From: CAHJWH01 sp965198905
GTDB taxonomy: Bacteria > Pseudomonadota > Alphaproteobacteria > Caulobacterales > Caulobacteraceae
Length of the DNA: 64,000 nucleotides
Reading direction: 5' to 3'
Assembly (NCBI GenBank): GCA_965198905.1
Contig: OZ240678.1
Coordinates: 868,001-932,000 of the forward strand
Shown: one piece after another, positions 25,332 through 34,539 of the stretch
How the letters are laid out: every line of letters starts with the position of its first letter
How positions within the stretch are numbered: position 1 is the stretch's first letter
The notes under the pieces: model-generated
The model's input: the letters and a program-made list of their open reading frames with translations, nothing else
What the model was told of the DNA's origin: nothing
Database searches by the model: none
Made by a program: the position numbers and the translations under genes

Positions 25332-26468
25332 TCAAACAACCAGTTTGCTTTTTTGGAGCTCGATGAGGCTCTGCTCGGCCCGATCGACCGGAGGCTTTGC
25401 CGAGGCGACCCAAGATATGAGCTCTTCCATACCGCCCTCCAACTCACGCTTCGGCTCAAATCCAAGGTCTTCCCTGATCTTAGAGATGTCCCCAAAGCAG
25501 TGGCGAATGTCTCCCACGCGATACTTACTCATAATGGTTGGTGCTATGTTTTTATGTAGCAGACGAGCTAGCAGTTCTGCCATTTCTTTTACCGTGATCG
25601 AGCGCCCGCTACCGACATTATATATTTCCCAAATCACCTTATCGCTTTCTAAGGCTGCGACGAACGCCGCAGCCACGTCCTTGACGTGAACGAAGTCACG
25701 GCGCTGCTCACCGTCTTCAAATACCAGCGGCGCCTGGTCGTTCAGCAGCCTGGAAATGAAGATGGCCGCAACTCCGGTATAAGGATTGCTGAGCGCCTGA
25801 CGTGAACCATACGCATTGAACAGTCGCAAGGCGATTGTAGGGATCTTCAAGGCGCGCCCTACCGCCAGGAACATTTCTTCATGATCACGTTTATTGACGG
25901 CGTAGATCGAAGCAGGCTGCAACAACTTGGTTTCGGATGTCTGCACGGGTTCAAGTGTTGTCTCGCCTGATCGAAGCTCCCATTCCCGCGCGGCGAGCTG
26001 TTCGTGCTCGCGCAGCTGGGGGAAGATGATCTCGCCCGTCGAAGGATTGAGGTAGGCGCCTTCGCCGTAGATCGACATAGAGGAGGCTACCACCATACGT
26101 TCTACGGTGTGCGGCCTTTGGGAGAGCACCTCCAGCATAACGGCGGCCCCCATAACGTTGTTACGGGTGTAGTCGACGATGTTGGTCATCGACTGACCTA
26201 CACCCACCGACGCCGCGAGGTGGACGAGATGGGTCACCCCCGCCAAGGCTTGCTCGAACACCTCTGCATCGAGTATGTCGCCACGAATACGGCGCGCACG
26301 TGAGTCAAGATAGACGGGCCAACCTTCCTCATCCATCTCTGCATCTGCATGAACCTGCGGCGATAGGTTGTCGAGGATAGTCACCTCGTAGTTCAACGCC
26401 AAAAGGTCGTCGATCAGGTGAGAGCCGATAAATCCGGCGCCCCCGGTCACCAGCGTATGTTTCTTCAT
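25332..26468 (-). CDS. NAD-dependent nucleotide-sugar epimerase/dehydratase
   Basis: 378-residue extended SDR. The cofactor motif TGGAGFIGSHL is at residues 8-18, then ASSMSIYGEG and the catalytic Tyr/Lys in YAVNKRDHEE. RLFNAYGSRQALSNPYTG and RRDFVHVKDVAAAF are typical of 4-epimerases (UDP- or dTDP-hexose). The insert at about residues 135-190 (NPSTGEIIFPQLREHEQLAAREWE) is longer than in GalE and resembles dTDP-rhamnose 4-epimerase-like proteins. Coding DNA is visibly less GC-rich than the surrounding genome. It is 33 bases downstream of a GT2 gene on the same strand. Confidence 0.85.
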   Translation of the reverse strand: MKKHTLVTGGAGFIGSHLIDDLLALNYEVTILDNLSPQVHADAEMDEEGWPVYLDSRARRIRGDILDAEVFEQALAGVTHLVHLAASVGVGQSMTNIVDYTRNNVMGAAVMLEVLSQRPHTVERMVVASSMSIYGEGAYLNPSTGEIIFPQLREHEQLAAREWELRSGETTLEPVQTSETKLLQPASIYAVNKRDHEEMFLAVGRALKIPTIALRLFNAYGSRQALSNPYTGVAAIFISRLLNDQAPLVFEDGEQRRDFVHVKDVAAAFVAALESDKVIWEIYNVGSGRSITVKEMAELLARLLHKNIAPTIMSKYRVGDIRHCFGDISKIREDLGFEPKRELEGGMEELISWVASAKPPVDRAEQSLIELQKSKLVV

Positions 26469-26501
26469 TTAGTCCCCAAAATTTGATGAGCGGGAGGAGT
26501 T

Positions 26502-27904
26502 TTAGTTCTCCAGGACAAGCACGTGATTGGCGTCGACCTTCTCTGTTCTCTGCCAGATGAGACCTTCATCTCGAAGATACATCCGAAAGCCGATCGCTAG
26601 AGGAATGATCCAGATCACCCACCATACCATGACCAGGATCGGGTTTATCTTTACCATATACCAAATACGGGCGGCTGTAGATTCGAGCACCAGGCTGGTA
26701 CGCTTCCAAGTCTTTATATAGAGAAGGGTCAGTGAGATAGAGAACGCCATCAAGTTGAAGGCGGCGAGCCATAGGGTCCAGGTCGGTACGACATGGTGAC
26801 CCGTCGCCCACTCCACGAGCGCCCACATGCCGGTCGGCACACCCAGGGCGTTCAACCACAATGAAAGACAGGGCAGAAAAATCAGCCAAGCACGCAGCCT
26901 CTCTACAAAGGTATAGTCGAGCTCGCGCAGAGGCTGGTCTAATGACTGGAAGAATCCGCAAACCCACCGCTTGCGCTGCTTGATGCCTTCGCTGAAGGTC
27001 TCTGGGACTTCCTCAATTAAGGAAGTCGACAGCACTCCCAGCCGCTTGCCGTTCTTCCGGAATCGCAGCCCGACTTCGGGGTCTTCGATCGTGATCCAGG
27101 GATGAAAGCCGCCAAGCTCGAGAAGGTCAGCCGCTCTGAAGAAGAGATCCTTTCCAAGCACCCAGAACGGTTGTCGACCATTGGCGGTAAGGTGGGCGTA
27201 TTTGTTGCCATCCCAAGCCATATGATCAAAAGCGTGCCATGTCGCGGCGAGACTGGCGTTCAGATTGCCCGCCAAGTTCGGCGCCTGCAGCACGTCGAAA
27301 CCCCTCATACCATTGACCGCGCTCAGGAAGTGATTGGTTGGGATCGCACTGTCCGCGTCGATATATTTGATGAGTAAATCTATCTCCTCTTTATGACCGT
27401 CCGCTACCTGGTAAAGAGCATAAATAAGCTGGCGCGTTTTCTTGGGTGGAAGGTCGCGAATGCCGGCGCGCGGACCCTTATGCCACCAGTACGCTTTAGA
27501 GTTGCTCGACCAAGCGTTCCACGCCCGAAACCAGGAACTATCGGTCCTGGGAGGGATTTCCAGCACCTCCAAAAATGGGAACTCGGCTGTGAGCGAACTC
27601 AGGCTTGCTATAGTTTCATTGTCTTGGGCGTTGGGGATCGCAACGACCCGAAAGCGTTCTTGGGGATAGTCGAGACGACCGATTGACACCATCGTCGTCC
27701 GCATCGTCTGCTCCAGTTCGCGCAGGACTGGATAGAACAAGATGATAATGGGGTACTCGCTCGGCGGCAAGGTGGTCGGCTCATGATCGTCAACGCGATT
27801 GACCGAAGGGTAAATAGATAGATCTTCACAAAGAACGTCAGGGCGTACGCAATCTGCGCAATAACGAATAGCACCATTAAAAAGTGCTCTAAGTAAGAGT
27901 CCAT
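26502..27904 (-). CDS. GT2-family membrane glycosyltransferase with an N-terminal frameshift
   Basis: Processive-type family 2 glycosyltransferase. The continuous frame (26502-27770, 422 residues) starts at an internal TTG. It has LPPSEYPIIILFYPVLRELEQTM, KYIDADSAIPTNHFL (DxD), WITIEDPEVGLRFRKNG and KQRKRWVCGFFQSL (QxxRW-like), then four or five C-terminal membrane helices. Upstream, a different frame from ATG 27904 encodes a convincing N-terminal membrane anchor (LMVLFVIAQIAYALTFFVKI). The continuing frame stays open through YPSVNRVDDHEPTTLPPSEYP, so the two halves appear joined by a one-base shift near 27811-27825. It could be an inactive or shortened gene, recoding or a sequence error. It heads the unit containing the epimerase. 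Confidence 0.75.
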
Positions 27905-28369
27905 TATTTACGTCTCCAGCCCTTCAGTGTGGCAGTCACAATCTTGTCAGGACCCACCCCTGAACCAGTTCATTTTTCGATACATCATGGGTTCGTAAGT
28001 TCTGATTATCAGTCCTGCCGTTAGCTTTAACTTTTTAAAATTCGGCGCCTTGTTCTGCGTAGAGTAAATACGATGATCATTTGTTGTGCGACTTAGATAA
28101 TGTCTTTCCATCCTGTTATCAGGCGTTCCGCACCGCGCTGACGTGGAGGAGGGTCCAACGAAATGGACAGGGAAAAAGGAACTGAGTAGCTCCTGCTTCC
28201 ATATCGACCAATCCAGTAGGCGCCATAACTTTTGTTAAATCCCACCAGCGCTTCGAAATGCCTTTATAGCTGACCTCTCGTGTTGCGCTGCGTTTACGCT
28301 CCATGGATTTTCCTGCGGACCGCAAACGGGTGACCGGCATAATCTTGCGAGGGGCGTAAAGGGCCATCC
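27905..28369. promoter_or_regulatory. AT-rich divergent intergenic region
   Basis: 465 bases between divergent sugar genes with no convincing coding sequence. They are noticeably A/T-rich for this genome (for example TTTAACTTTTTAAAATTC near 28026-28043). It should contain both promoters and is the kind of sequence bound by MucR-type silencers (inference). A minus-strand frame at 28119-28367 was judged non-coding. Confidence 0.5.
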
Positions 28370-29350
<981 letters not shown>

Positions 29351-29366
29351 AGAGGCTCACGGCGTT

Positions 29367-29384
29367 GCGGGAGAAATCTCCCGC
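29367..29384 (+). other. Short hairpin between uxs and ugd
   Basis: GCGGGAG and CTCCCGC form a 7-bp stem with an AAAT loop, without a following T-run. It may modestly attenuate or protect the downstream message; ugd starts 25 bases later. Confidence 0.5.
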
Positions 29385-29409
29385 CATCCTTTGATCCCAC
29401 GGAGAGCCC

Positions 29410-30714
29410 ATGCGCGTCGCCATGATCGGCACCGGCTATGTCGGCCTTGTGTCCGGCGCCTGCTTCGCCGACTTCGGCCACACGGTAATCTGCATCGATA
29501 AGGATGCGGACAAGATCGCGCGCCTGCAGCAGGGCGAAATCCCTATCTTCGAGCCGGGATTGGAGCCGCTCGTCGCCACCAATGTGCGCGAGGGCCGGCT
29601 CTCCTTTACCACGGACGCGGCGAGTGCGGTGCGCGAGGCCGACGCGGTGTTCATCGCGGTGGGCACCCCGTCGCGCCGGGGCGACGGCTACGCCGACCTG
29701 TCCTATGTCTACGCCGCGGCGGAGGAGGTGGCGGGGCTGGTGGACGGCTTCACCGTGGTGGTGACCAAGTCCACCGTGCCGGTGGGCACCGGCGACGAGA
29801 TCGAGGCCATCTTCAAGCGGGTGAGGCCCGATGCGGAGGTGGCGGTGGTCTCCAACCCGGAGTTCCTGCGCGAAGGCGCCGCGATCGAGGACTTCAAGCG
29901 CCCCGACCGGGTGGTGGTCGGCACGCTGGACGAGCGGGCGCAGGAGGTGATGCGCGAACTCTATCGCCCGCTGTTCCTGAACGAGACGCCGATCCTGTTC
30001 ACCGCCCGGCGCACGAGCGAGCTCACCAAGTACGCCGCCAACGCCTTCCTGGCGCTGAAGATCACCTTCATCAACGAGATGGCCGACCTGTGCGAGGCGG
30101 TGGGCGCCGACGTGCAGCAGGTCTCCCGCGGCATCGGCCTGGACAAGCGCATCGGCGGCAAGTTCCTGCACGCAGGTCCGGGCTATGGCGGCTCCTGCTT
30201 TCCCAAGGACACCCTGGCCCTGCTGCGCACCGCCGCCGACGCCGGCGCCCCGAGCCGGCTGGTGGAGGCCACGGTGGCGGTCAACGACGCCCGCAAGCTG
30301 AAGATGGCCGACAAGATCATCGCGGCGATGGGGGGCGACGTGGCCGGCAAGACGATCGCCCTGCTCGGCCTGACCTTCAAGCCCAACACCGACGACATGC
30401 GCGACGCCCCGTCGCTGTCCATCGTCCCGGCCCTGCAGGCCAAAGGCGCCCGCATCTGCGCCTTCGACCCCGAAGGCATGCACGAGGCCGGCAAGCTGCT
30501 GCACGACGTGGACTTCGCCACGGGACCTTACGAGGCCGCGCAGGGCGCCGACGCGATGGTGATGGTCACCGAATGGGACCCGTTCCGCGCCCTGGACCTC
30601 GACCGCCTCAAGGCCGCCATGCGGACGCCGGTGGTCGTGGACCTGCGCAACGTCTACCAACCCGCCGCCATGCGCGCCAAGGGCTTCGACTATTCCAGCG
30701 TGGGACGCAGCTGA
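29410..30714 (+). CDS. ugd: UDP-glucose 6-dehydrogenase
   Basis: 434 residues. The N-terminal NAD-binding motif is MIGTGYVGLVSGACFADFGH, followed by VFIAVGTPSRR and TKSTVPVGTG. The central domain has SNPEFLREGAAIEDF and YAANAFLALKITFINEMADLCE. The catalytic Cys is in GPGYGGSCFPKDTLAL, and the C-terminal domain has GLTFKPNTDDMRDAPSL and TEWDPFR. It oxidises UDP-glucose twice to UDP-glucuronate, the substrate of the adjacent uxs product. Length and motif order are normal. Confidence 0.96.
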   Translation: MRVAMIGTGYVGLVSGACFADFGHTVICIDKDADKIARLQQGEIPIFEPGLEPLVATNVREGRLSFTTDAASAVREADAVFIAVGTPSRRGDGYADLSYVYAAAEEVAGLVDGFTVVVTKSTVPVGTGDEIEAIFKRVRPDAEVAVVSNPEFLREGAAIEDFKRPDRVVVGTLDERAQEVMRELYRPLFLNETPILFTARRTSELTKYAANAFLALKITFINEMADLCEAVGADVQQVSRGIGLDKRIGGKFLHAGPGYGGSCFPKDTLALLRTAADAGAPSRLVEATVAVNDARKLKMADKIIAAMGGDVAGKTIALLGLTFKPNTDDMRDAPSLSIVPALQAKGARICAFDPEGMHEAGKLLHDVDFATGPYEAAQGADAMVMVTEWDPFRALDLDRLKAAMRTPVVVDLRNVYQPAAMRAKGFDYSSVGRS

Positions 30715-30792
30715 TCGAAGCCCGGCGATCTAAATTGACGCTTTTCAAAGCGCACGACGGCGCCTATCGTCTGAATCCCTGTCCAACAGTCG

Positions 30793-30806
30793 AAAGGAGG
30801 TGGTCC
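30793..30806 (+). promoter_or_regulatory. Extended Shine-Dalgarno sequence
   Basis: AAAGGAGGTGGTCC can pair over all 14 positions with the standard 16S rRNA 3' end (GGATCACCTCCTTT), with a single G:U pair. The GGAGG core lies 7 bases before the GTG of the 22-codon ORF. Ordinary genes in this window match over only 4-7 bases. Confidence 0.8.
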
Positions 30807-30807
30807 A

Positions 30808-30876
30808 GTGTCTCATTGTCTCCAGCTACGGTCCCAACCGGTGATCTGGAGCCTCGGATGCGAGGTTTCCGCCTGA
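30808..30876 (+). CDS. 22-codon micro-ORF with near-perfect anti-Shine-Dalgarno pairing
   Basis: GTG-initiated frame ending at TGA 30874-30876, encoding M/VSHCLQLRSQPVIWSLGCEVSA. Support comes from the extraordinary ribosome binding site immediately upstream, the isolated position 93 bases after ugd, and the structured sequence that follows, ending in a long hairpin at 30929-30968. The peptide has two Cys and a single Trp and no clear signal sequence. It could be a leader peptide for the sulfotransferase-like gene at 31005, an independent microprotein, or a ribosome-binding RNA. Which of these is not decided by the sequence. Confidence 0.6.
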   Translation: MSHCLQLRSQPVIWSLGCEVSA

Positions 30877-30928
30877 CGGCTTGACAGCCTGAAGGTTTCT
30901 GGTCGCCGGCCACCCGTGGCCCACGACG

Positions 30929-30968
30929 ATGCGGGGCCGCCTCGGTCGACCGAGGCGGCCCTTCGCAT
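30929..30968 (+). terminator. Long hairpin after the micro-ORF
   Basis: GGGCCGCCTCGG (30934-30945), TCGA loop and CCGAGGCGGCCC (30950-30961) form a 12-bp perfect stem. It is extended by ATGCG/CGCAT across a two-base TT bulge. No run of T follows, so it is either a weak terminator or a structural RNA element. A smaller hairpin GGCCACCCGTGGCC lies just upstream, around 30908-30921. Confidence 0.6.
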
Positions 30969-31004
30969 GTCTGGAGCCCGGCCGAGGCCGAGATAGGCGA
31001 CCTG

Positions 31005-32039
31005 ATGATCAAGATGAACGACCAAGCGCCCGATCCCGCGTCGCCGGCGCTCTATCCGCTTCGCCTCCAGGACGGCCGGGTCAGACTGTTGGAGCTGGAT
31101 GAGCAGGATTACCGGCGCGCCAGCTTCCTCGACGAGCGGCTGCTCGACGGGCGAGCTGAGCCGCGGTGGCGGGATTGGCGGCCGTTCGCGGATGCGGCGG
31201 CGGCCGAACGGCGATCCGCCCACTTCATCTTCCACATCGGCCACGTGGGTTCGACCCTGCTGTCCAGGCTGCTCGGCGAACACCCGACGCTGTTCAGCGT
31301 GCGCGAGCCGGCGCTGCTGCGCGAAACCATTACAGGTCCACTCGCCGGCGAACGGGACCGGCTGACCGCCCTGTTCGCCCGGGTGTGGCGTCCGGACCAG
31401 ACCGCGTTGGTCAAGGCCACCAGCTTCGTGTCCGCGATCGCACCGGAGCTGATGGGCGGCGCCGGCGGTCGCGCGATCCTGCTCAGCTCCACGCCTCCGA
31501 CCTATCTGCGGGCGATCCTGGGCGGACCGGCGTCGCGGCAGGAGGCCGCAGCGATAGCGCCCTTGCGACGGGCGCGGCTGGCGAAACGGCTCGGCTCTGG
31601 CATCTCGGTGGACGGAGAGGGCGAGACCATCGCCATGTCGTGGCTGTGCGAGGCGCTGTCGCTCAGCGACCTCGCCCGGAGCGAACAAGACCGCTGCCTC
31701 TGGCTGGACTTCGACCGGCTGCTGGCCGAACCCGCCGCGGCCCTGCGGCTATGCTTCGCCCATTTCGAGGTCGATCCGCATGCAGTGGACGTGGACGTGG
31801 ACGCCCTGGTCCAGGGCCCGCTGATGCGCCACTATTCCAAGGCGCCCGAGCACGCCTATGACGCCGACCTGCGCCGCCGGGTGCTGGAGCAGGCCGGCCG
31901 GGAGGCCGCCGTGGAGATTCGGCGCGGCATGGACTGGCTGCAACGCCAGCACGACGCCCACCCGGCGGTCGGGCCGGCGCTGCAGCGCGCCGCGGCGGCC
32001 TCGCGCGCGTCGCTTGCGGCGGCGGCGGTGGCTCTCTAA
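31005..32039 (+). CDS. Sulfotransferase-like P-loop protein
   Basis: 344 residues. The segment HFIFHIGHVGSTLLSRLLGEHP near residues 72-93 is the 5'-phosphosulfate-binding loop of the sulfotransferase family, followed by VREPALLRE and KATSFVSA. A later Asp-containing LWLDFDRLLAEPAAALRLCFAHF fits the family C-terminal half, ending in an Ala-rich helix. No signal peptide is seen. The canonical 3'-phosphate-binding R-DP motif is not obvious, so enzymatic sulfotransfer is uncertain. It is followed 33 bases later by a PKHD hydroxylase. Confidence 0.65.
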   Translation: MIKMNDQAPDPASPALYPLRLQDGRVRLLELDEQDYRRASFLDERLLDGRAEPRWRDWRPFADAAAAERRSAHFIFHIGHVGSTLLSRLLGEHPTLFSVREPALLRETITGPLAGERDRLTALFARVWRPDQTALVKATSFVSAIAPELMGGAGGRAILLSSTPPTYLRAILGGPASRQEAAAIAPLRRARLAKRLGSGISVDGEGETIAMSWLCEALSLSDLARSEQDRCLWLDFDRLLAEPAAALRLCFAHFEVDPHAVDVDVDALVQGPLMRHYSKAPEHAYDADLRRRVLEQAGREAAVEIRRGMDWLQRQHDAHPAVGPALQRAAAASRASLAAAAVAL

Positions 32040-32072
32040 GCCTGCACACCACAGCCGCAGCGCGCCCCGCCC

Positions 32073-32741
32073 ATGTTCCTCGAAATCCCCGACCTGCTTT
32101 CGGCGCCCCATCTCGCCCGCCTGGCCGAGATCGCCCGGACGCGGCCCTTTATCGACGGGCGGATCACCAACCCTCATTCGCGGGTGAAGGCCAACCTGCA
32201 GCTCGACTACGCCGATCCGGCCTACGCGGACTCCTCGCGCATGATGGCCGAGGCGCTGCAGCGCAACGAGACCTTCCGCAATGCGGTCTTTCCCAAGGCG
32301 ATGGCGCCGCCGATGTTGACCCGCTACCGCGGCGGCCACGCCTACGGCCTGCACTCCGACGCCGCCTTCCTGCCTATCGGGGAGCGGCCGCTGCGCTCGG
32401 ACCTCTCGTGCACGATCTTCGTCACCGCGCCGGCCAGCTACGAGGGCGGCGAGCTGACCGTGGAGCTCGGCACCCAGCGGGTCCGGCTGAAGGGCGCCGC
32501 GGGGTCGGCGGTGATCTACCCGTCCAACACCTTGCACGAGGTGACCCCCGTCACGTCAGGCGAGCGCGTGGTCGGGCTGACTTTCATCGAGAGCCGCATC
32601 CCGGACGTGACCCGGCGCGGACTGCTATACGCCCTGAACGAGGTGGCGGCGCTGGAAGGGCTGAACATGAGCTGGGACAATTTCAGCCGCCTGCAGCATG
32701 TGCAGATGAGCCTGTTGCGCCTTTGGTCCGACCCGAACTGA
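32073..32741 (+). CDS. PKHD-type Fe(II)/2-oxoglutarate hydroxylase (PiuC/YbiX-like)
   Basis: 222-residue dioxygenase. The iron ligands are in HSDAAFL (His-x-Asp) and LHEVTPVTSGER (distal His), with the 2-oxoglutarate Arg about ten residues on (GERVVGLTF). The N-terminus (FLEIPDLLSAPHLARLAEIAR) and NPHSRVKANLQ are characteristic of PiuC/YbiX, usually linked to TonB-dependent siderophore receptors. No receptor is adjacent here. It is followed 16 bases later by the DUF885 gene, giving a three-gene same-strand run with the sulfotransferase-like gene. Confidence 0.9.
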   Translation: MFLEIPDLLSAPHLARLAEIARTRPFIDGRITNPHSRVKANLQLDYADPAYADSSRMMAEALQRNETFRNAVFPKAMAPPMLTRYRGGHAYGLHSDAAFLPIGERPLRSDLSCTIFVTAPASYEGGELTVELGTQRVRLKGAAGSAVIYPSNTLHEVTPVTSGERVVGLTFIESRIPDVTRRGLLYALNEVAALEGLNMSWDNFSRLQHVQMSLLRLWSDPN

Positions 32742-32757
32742 ACCGCGAGGGACGAAG

Positions 32758-34539
32758 ATGGATCGCCGCCGAACCTCATGGCTGAGCGGCCGCCTCGCCG
32801 TCGGCGCCCTGATCCTGCTGGCGGCGACGGGAGGACAGGCTGTCGCGCAGGAGGCTGCGGCAGACCGGCTGCACGCGCTGCTGCACGACTATGACGGCTT
32901 TTACGCCGCCCGGGACCCGATCTCCGCCGGTCAGCGGGGCGATCTGGCCGCGGCGGGGCGCTGGCCCGACGACAGCCCGGCCACTGAGACCCGGCGGCTG
33001 GCGGACGAGCGGGGCTTCCAGGCGCGGCTCGACGCCATTCCGGCCGCCGGCCTGAGCGGCGAGGACGCCCTGAACCGCGAGTTGCTGGCGCGTCAGCTGA
33101 GGCTGGAGATCGACGGGGCGGCCTTCGACGAGGACCGCATCCCGTTCACCAACGACGAGGGCTTCTTCGTCACCGCGGCCTTCGCCGGCGAAGACGTGCG
33201 CATCCACAACGACGCGGAGGCCAAGGCCTGGTTGCACCGCATCTCAGCCCTCCCCGCCTATTACGACACCGAGGTCGCCAACATGCGGCGCGGCCTGGCC
33301 ACGGGCTTCGTCAGCCCGAGGATCACCGCCCTCACCGCCGCCAGAGCGACCCGGGCCCAGGCCGATCTTGCACCCGAACAGAGCCCGCTGCTGCAGCCGT
33401 TCGACAGCTTGCCGCCGTCCATGCAGCCGGAGCGGGAGACGCTCCGTGCCCAGGCGCTCGATCTGATCCGCACCCGGGTGAAGCCGGCGGAGCGGCGCAC
33501 GGCCGACTTCTTCGCCGACGACTACCTGCCCCATGCGCGAACCACGCTCGGCGCCTCCGCCCTGCCCGGCGGCTCCGCCTATTACGCCTATCTGGTGCGG
33601 CGAGAGACCACCACCGACCTGACGCCGGACCAGATCTTCGCGCTCGGCCAGTCCGAGATCGCCCGCATCCGCAAGGCCATGGCGGTGGAGATCGCCGCCA
33701 CCGGCTTTCAGGGGAGCTTCCCGCAGTTCCTGCAGAAACTGCGCACCGATCCGCAGTTCTACGTCACCTCTCGCGAAGCGCTGATGGAGCGCGCCAGCCG
33801 GCTGGCCAAGCGGGTGGACGGGCAGCTTCCGGGCTATTTCGGCAAGCTGCCGCGGCTGACCTATGGCGTGCGCGAGGTGCCTCGGGCGATCGAGGACGGC
33901 TACACCTCGGCCCGCTACGATCCCGGCAGCCCGGAACAGGGGGTGGCGGGCGGGCTGATGATCAACACCTCCCATCTCGACCAGCGGCCGCTCTACGAGC
34001 TGCCGGCCCTGGTCAGCCATGAGGGCGCCCCCGGCCACCACATCCAGATCGCCCTGGCGCAGGAGCTGACGGACGTGCCGCTGTTTCGCAAGGACAGCGA
34101 CATCACCGCCTTCGTGGAGGGCTGGGCGCTCTATTCGGAGCAGTTGACCCGCGAGATGGGGCTGTACGAGACGCCCTATGACCGCTTCGGTCTGCTTTCC
34201 ATGGAGATGTGGCGGGCGTGCCGGCTGGTGATGGACGTGGGCCTCCACACCAAGGGCTGGAGCCGGGAGCAGGCGCTCGCCTGCCTGCGCGACAACAGCG
34301 CCCTGTCGGAGAAGAACATCCAGAACGAGACCGACCGCTACATCGGCTGGCCAGGCCAGGCGCTGGGCTACAAGATCGGCGAGCTGAAGATCGAGGCGTT
34401 GCGTGATCGCGCCAAGGCGGCGCTAGGCCCCAGGTTCGACTACCGCCCCTTCCACGACGTGGTGCTGGACGAGGGCGCCTTGCCGCTGGACGTGCTGGAA
34501 CGGCGGGTGGACGCCTGGATCGCCGCTCAGAAGGGGTGA
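32758..34539 (+). CDS. DUF885 family exported metallopeptidase-like protein
   Basis: 593 residues with an N-terminal signal sequence (LAVGALILLAATGGQAVAQ, cleavage near residue 31). The zinc motif HEGAPGHH lies near residue 422 in LVSHEGAPGHHIQIALAQE, and the third-ligand region is FVEGWALYSEQLTREMG; both are diagnostic of DUF885. It probably acts in the periplasm on peptides. Other family landmarks are GGLMINTSHLDQRPLYELPAL and YIGWPGQALGYKIGELKI. Its last 13 bases overlap the convergent pqiC gene. Confidence 0.88.
   Translation: MDRRRTSWLSGRLAVGALILLAATGGQAVAQEAAADRLHALLHDYDGFYAARDPISAGQRGDLAAAGRWPDDSPATETRRLADERGFQARLDAIPAAGLSGEDALNRELLARQLRLEIDGAAFDEDRIPFTNDEGFFVTAAFAGEDVRIHNDAEAKAWLHRISALPAYYDTEVANMRRGLATGFVSPRITALTAARATRAQADLAPEQSPLLQPFDSLPPSMQPERETLRAQALDLIRTRVKPAERRTADFFADDYLPHARTTLGASALPGGSAYYAYLVRRETTTDLTPDQIFALGQSEIARIRKAMAVEIAATGFQGSFPQFLQKLRTDPQFYVTSREALMERASRLAKRVDGQLPGYFGKLPRLTYGVREVPRAIEDGYTSARYDPGSPEQGVAGGLMINTSHLDQRPLYELPALVSHEGAPGHHIQIALAQELTDVPLFRKDSDITAFVEGWALYSEQLTREMGLYETPYDRFGLLSMEMWRACRLVMDVGLHTKGWSREQALACLRDNSALSEKNIQNETDRYIGWPGQALGYKIGELKIEALRDRAKAALGPRFDYRPFHDVVLDEGALPLDVLERRVDAWIAAQKG

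Noticed and set aside
28119..28367. 82-residue minus-strand frame in the divergent sugar-gene intergenic region
   Set aside because: No family similarity recognised, no ribosome binding site, and it would overlap the promoter of uxs.
30735..30770. Promoter TTGACG ... TATCGT before the micro-ORF
   Set aside because: The spacing of about 24 bases is too long for a normal sigma-70-type promoter.
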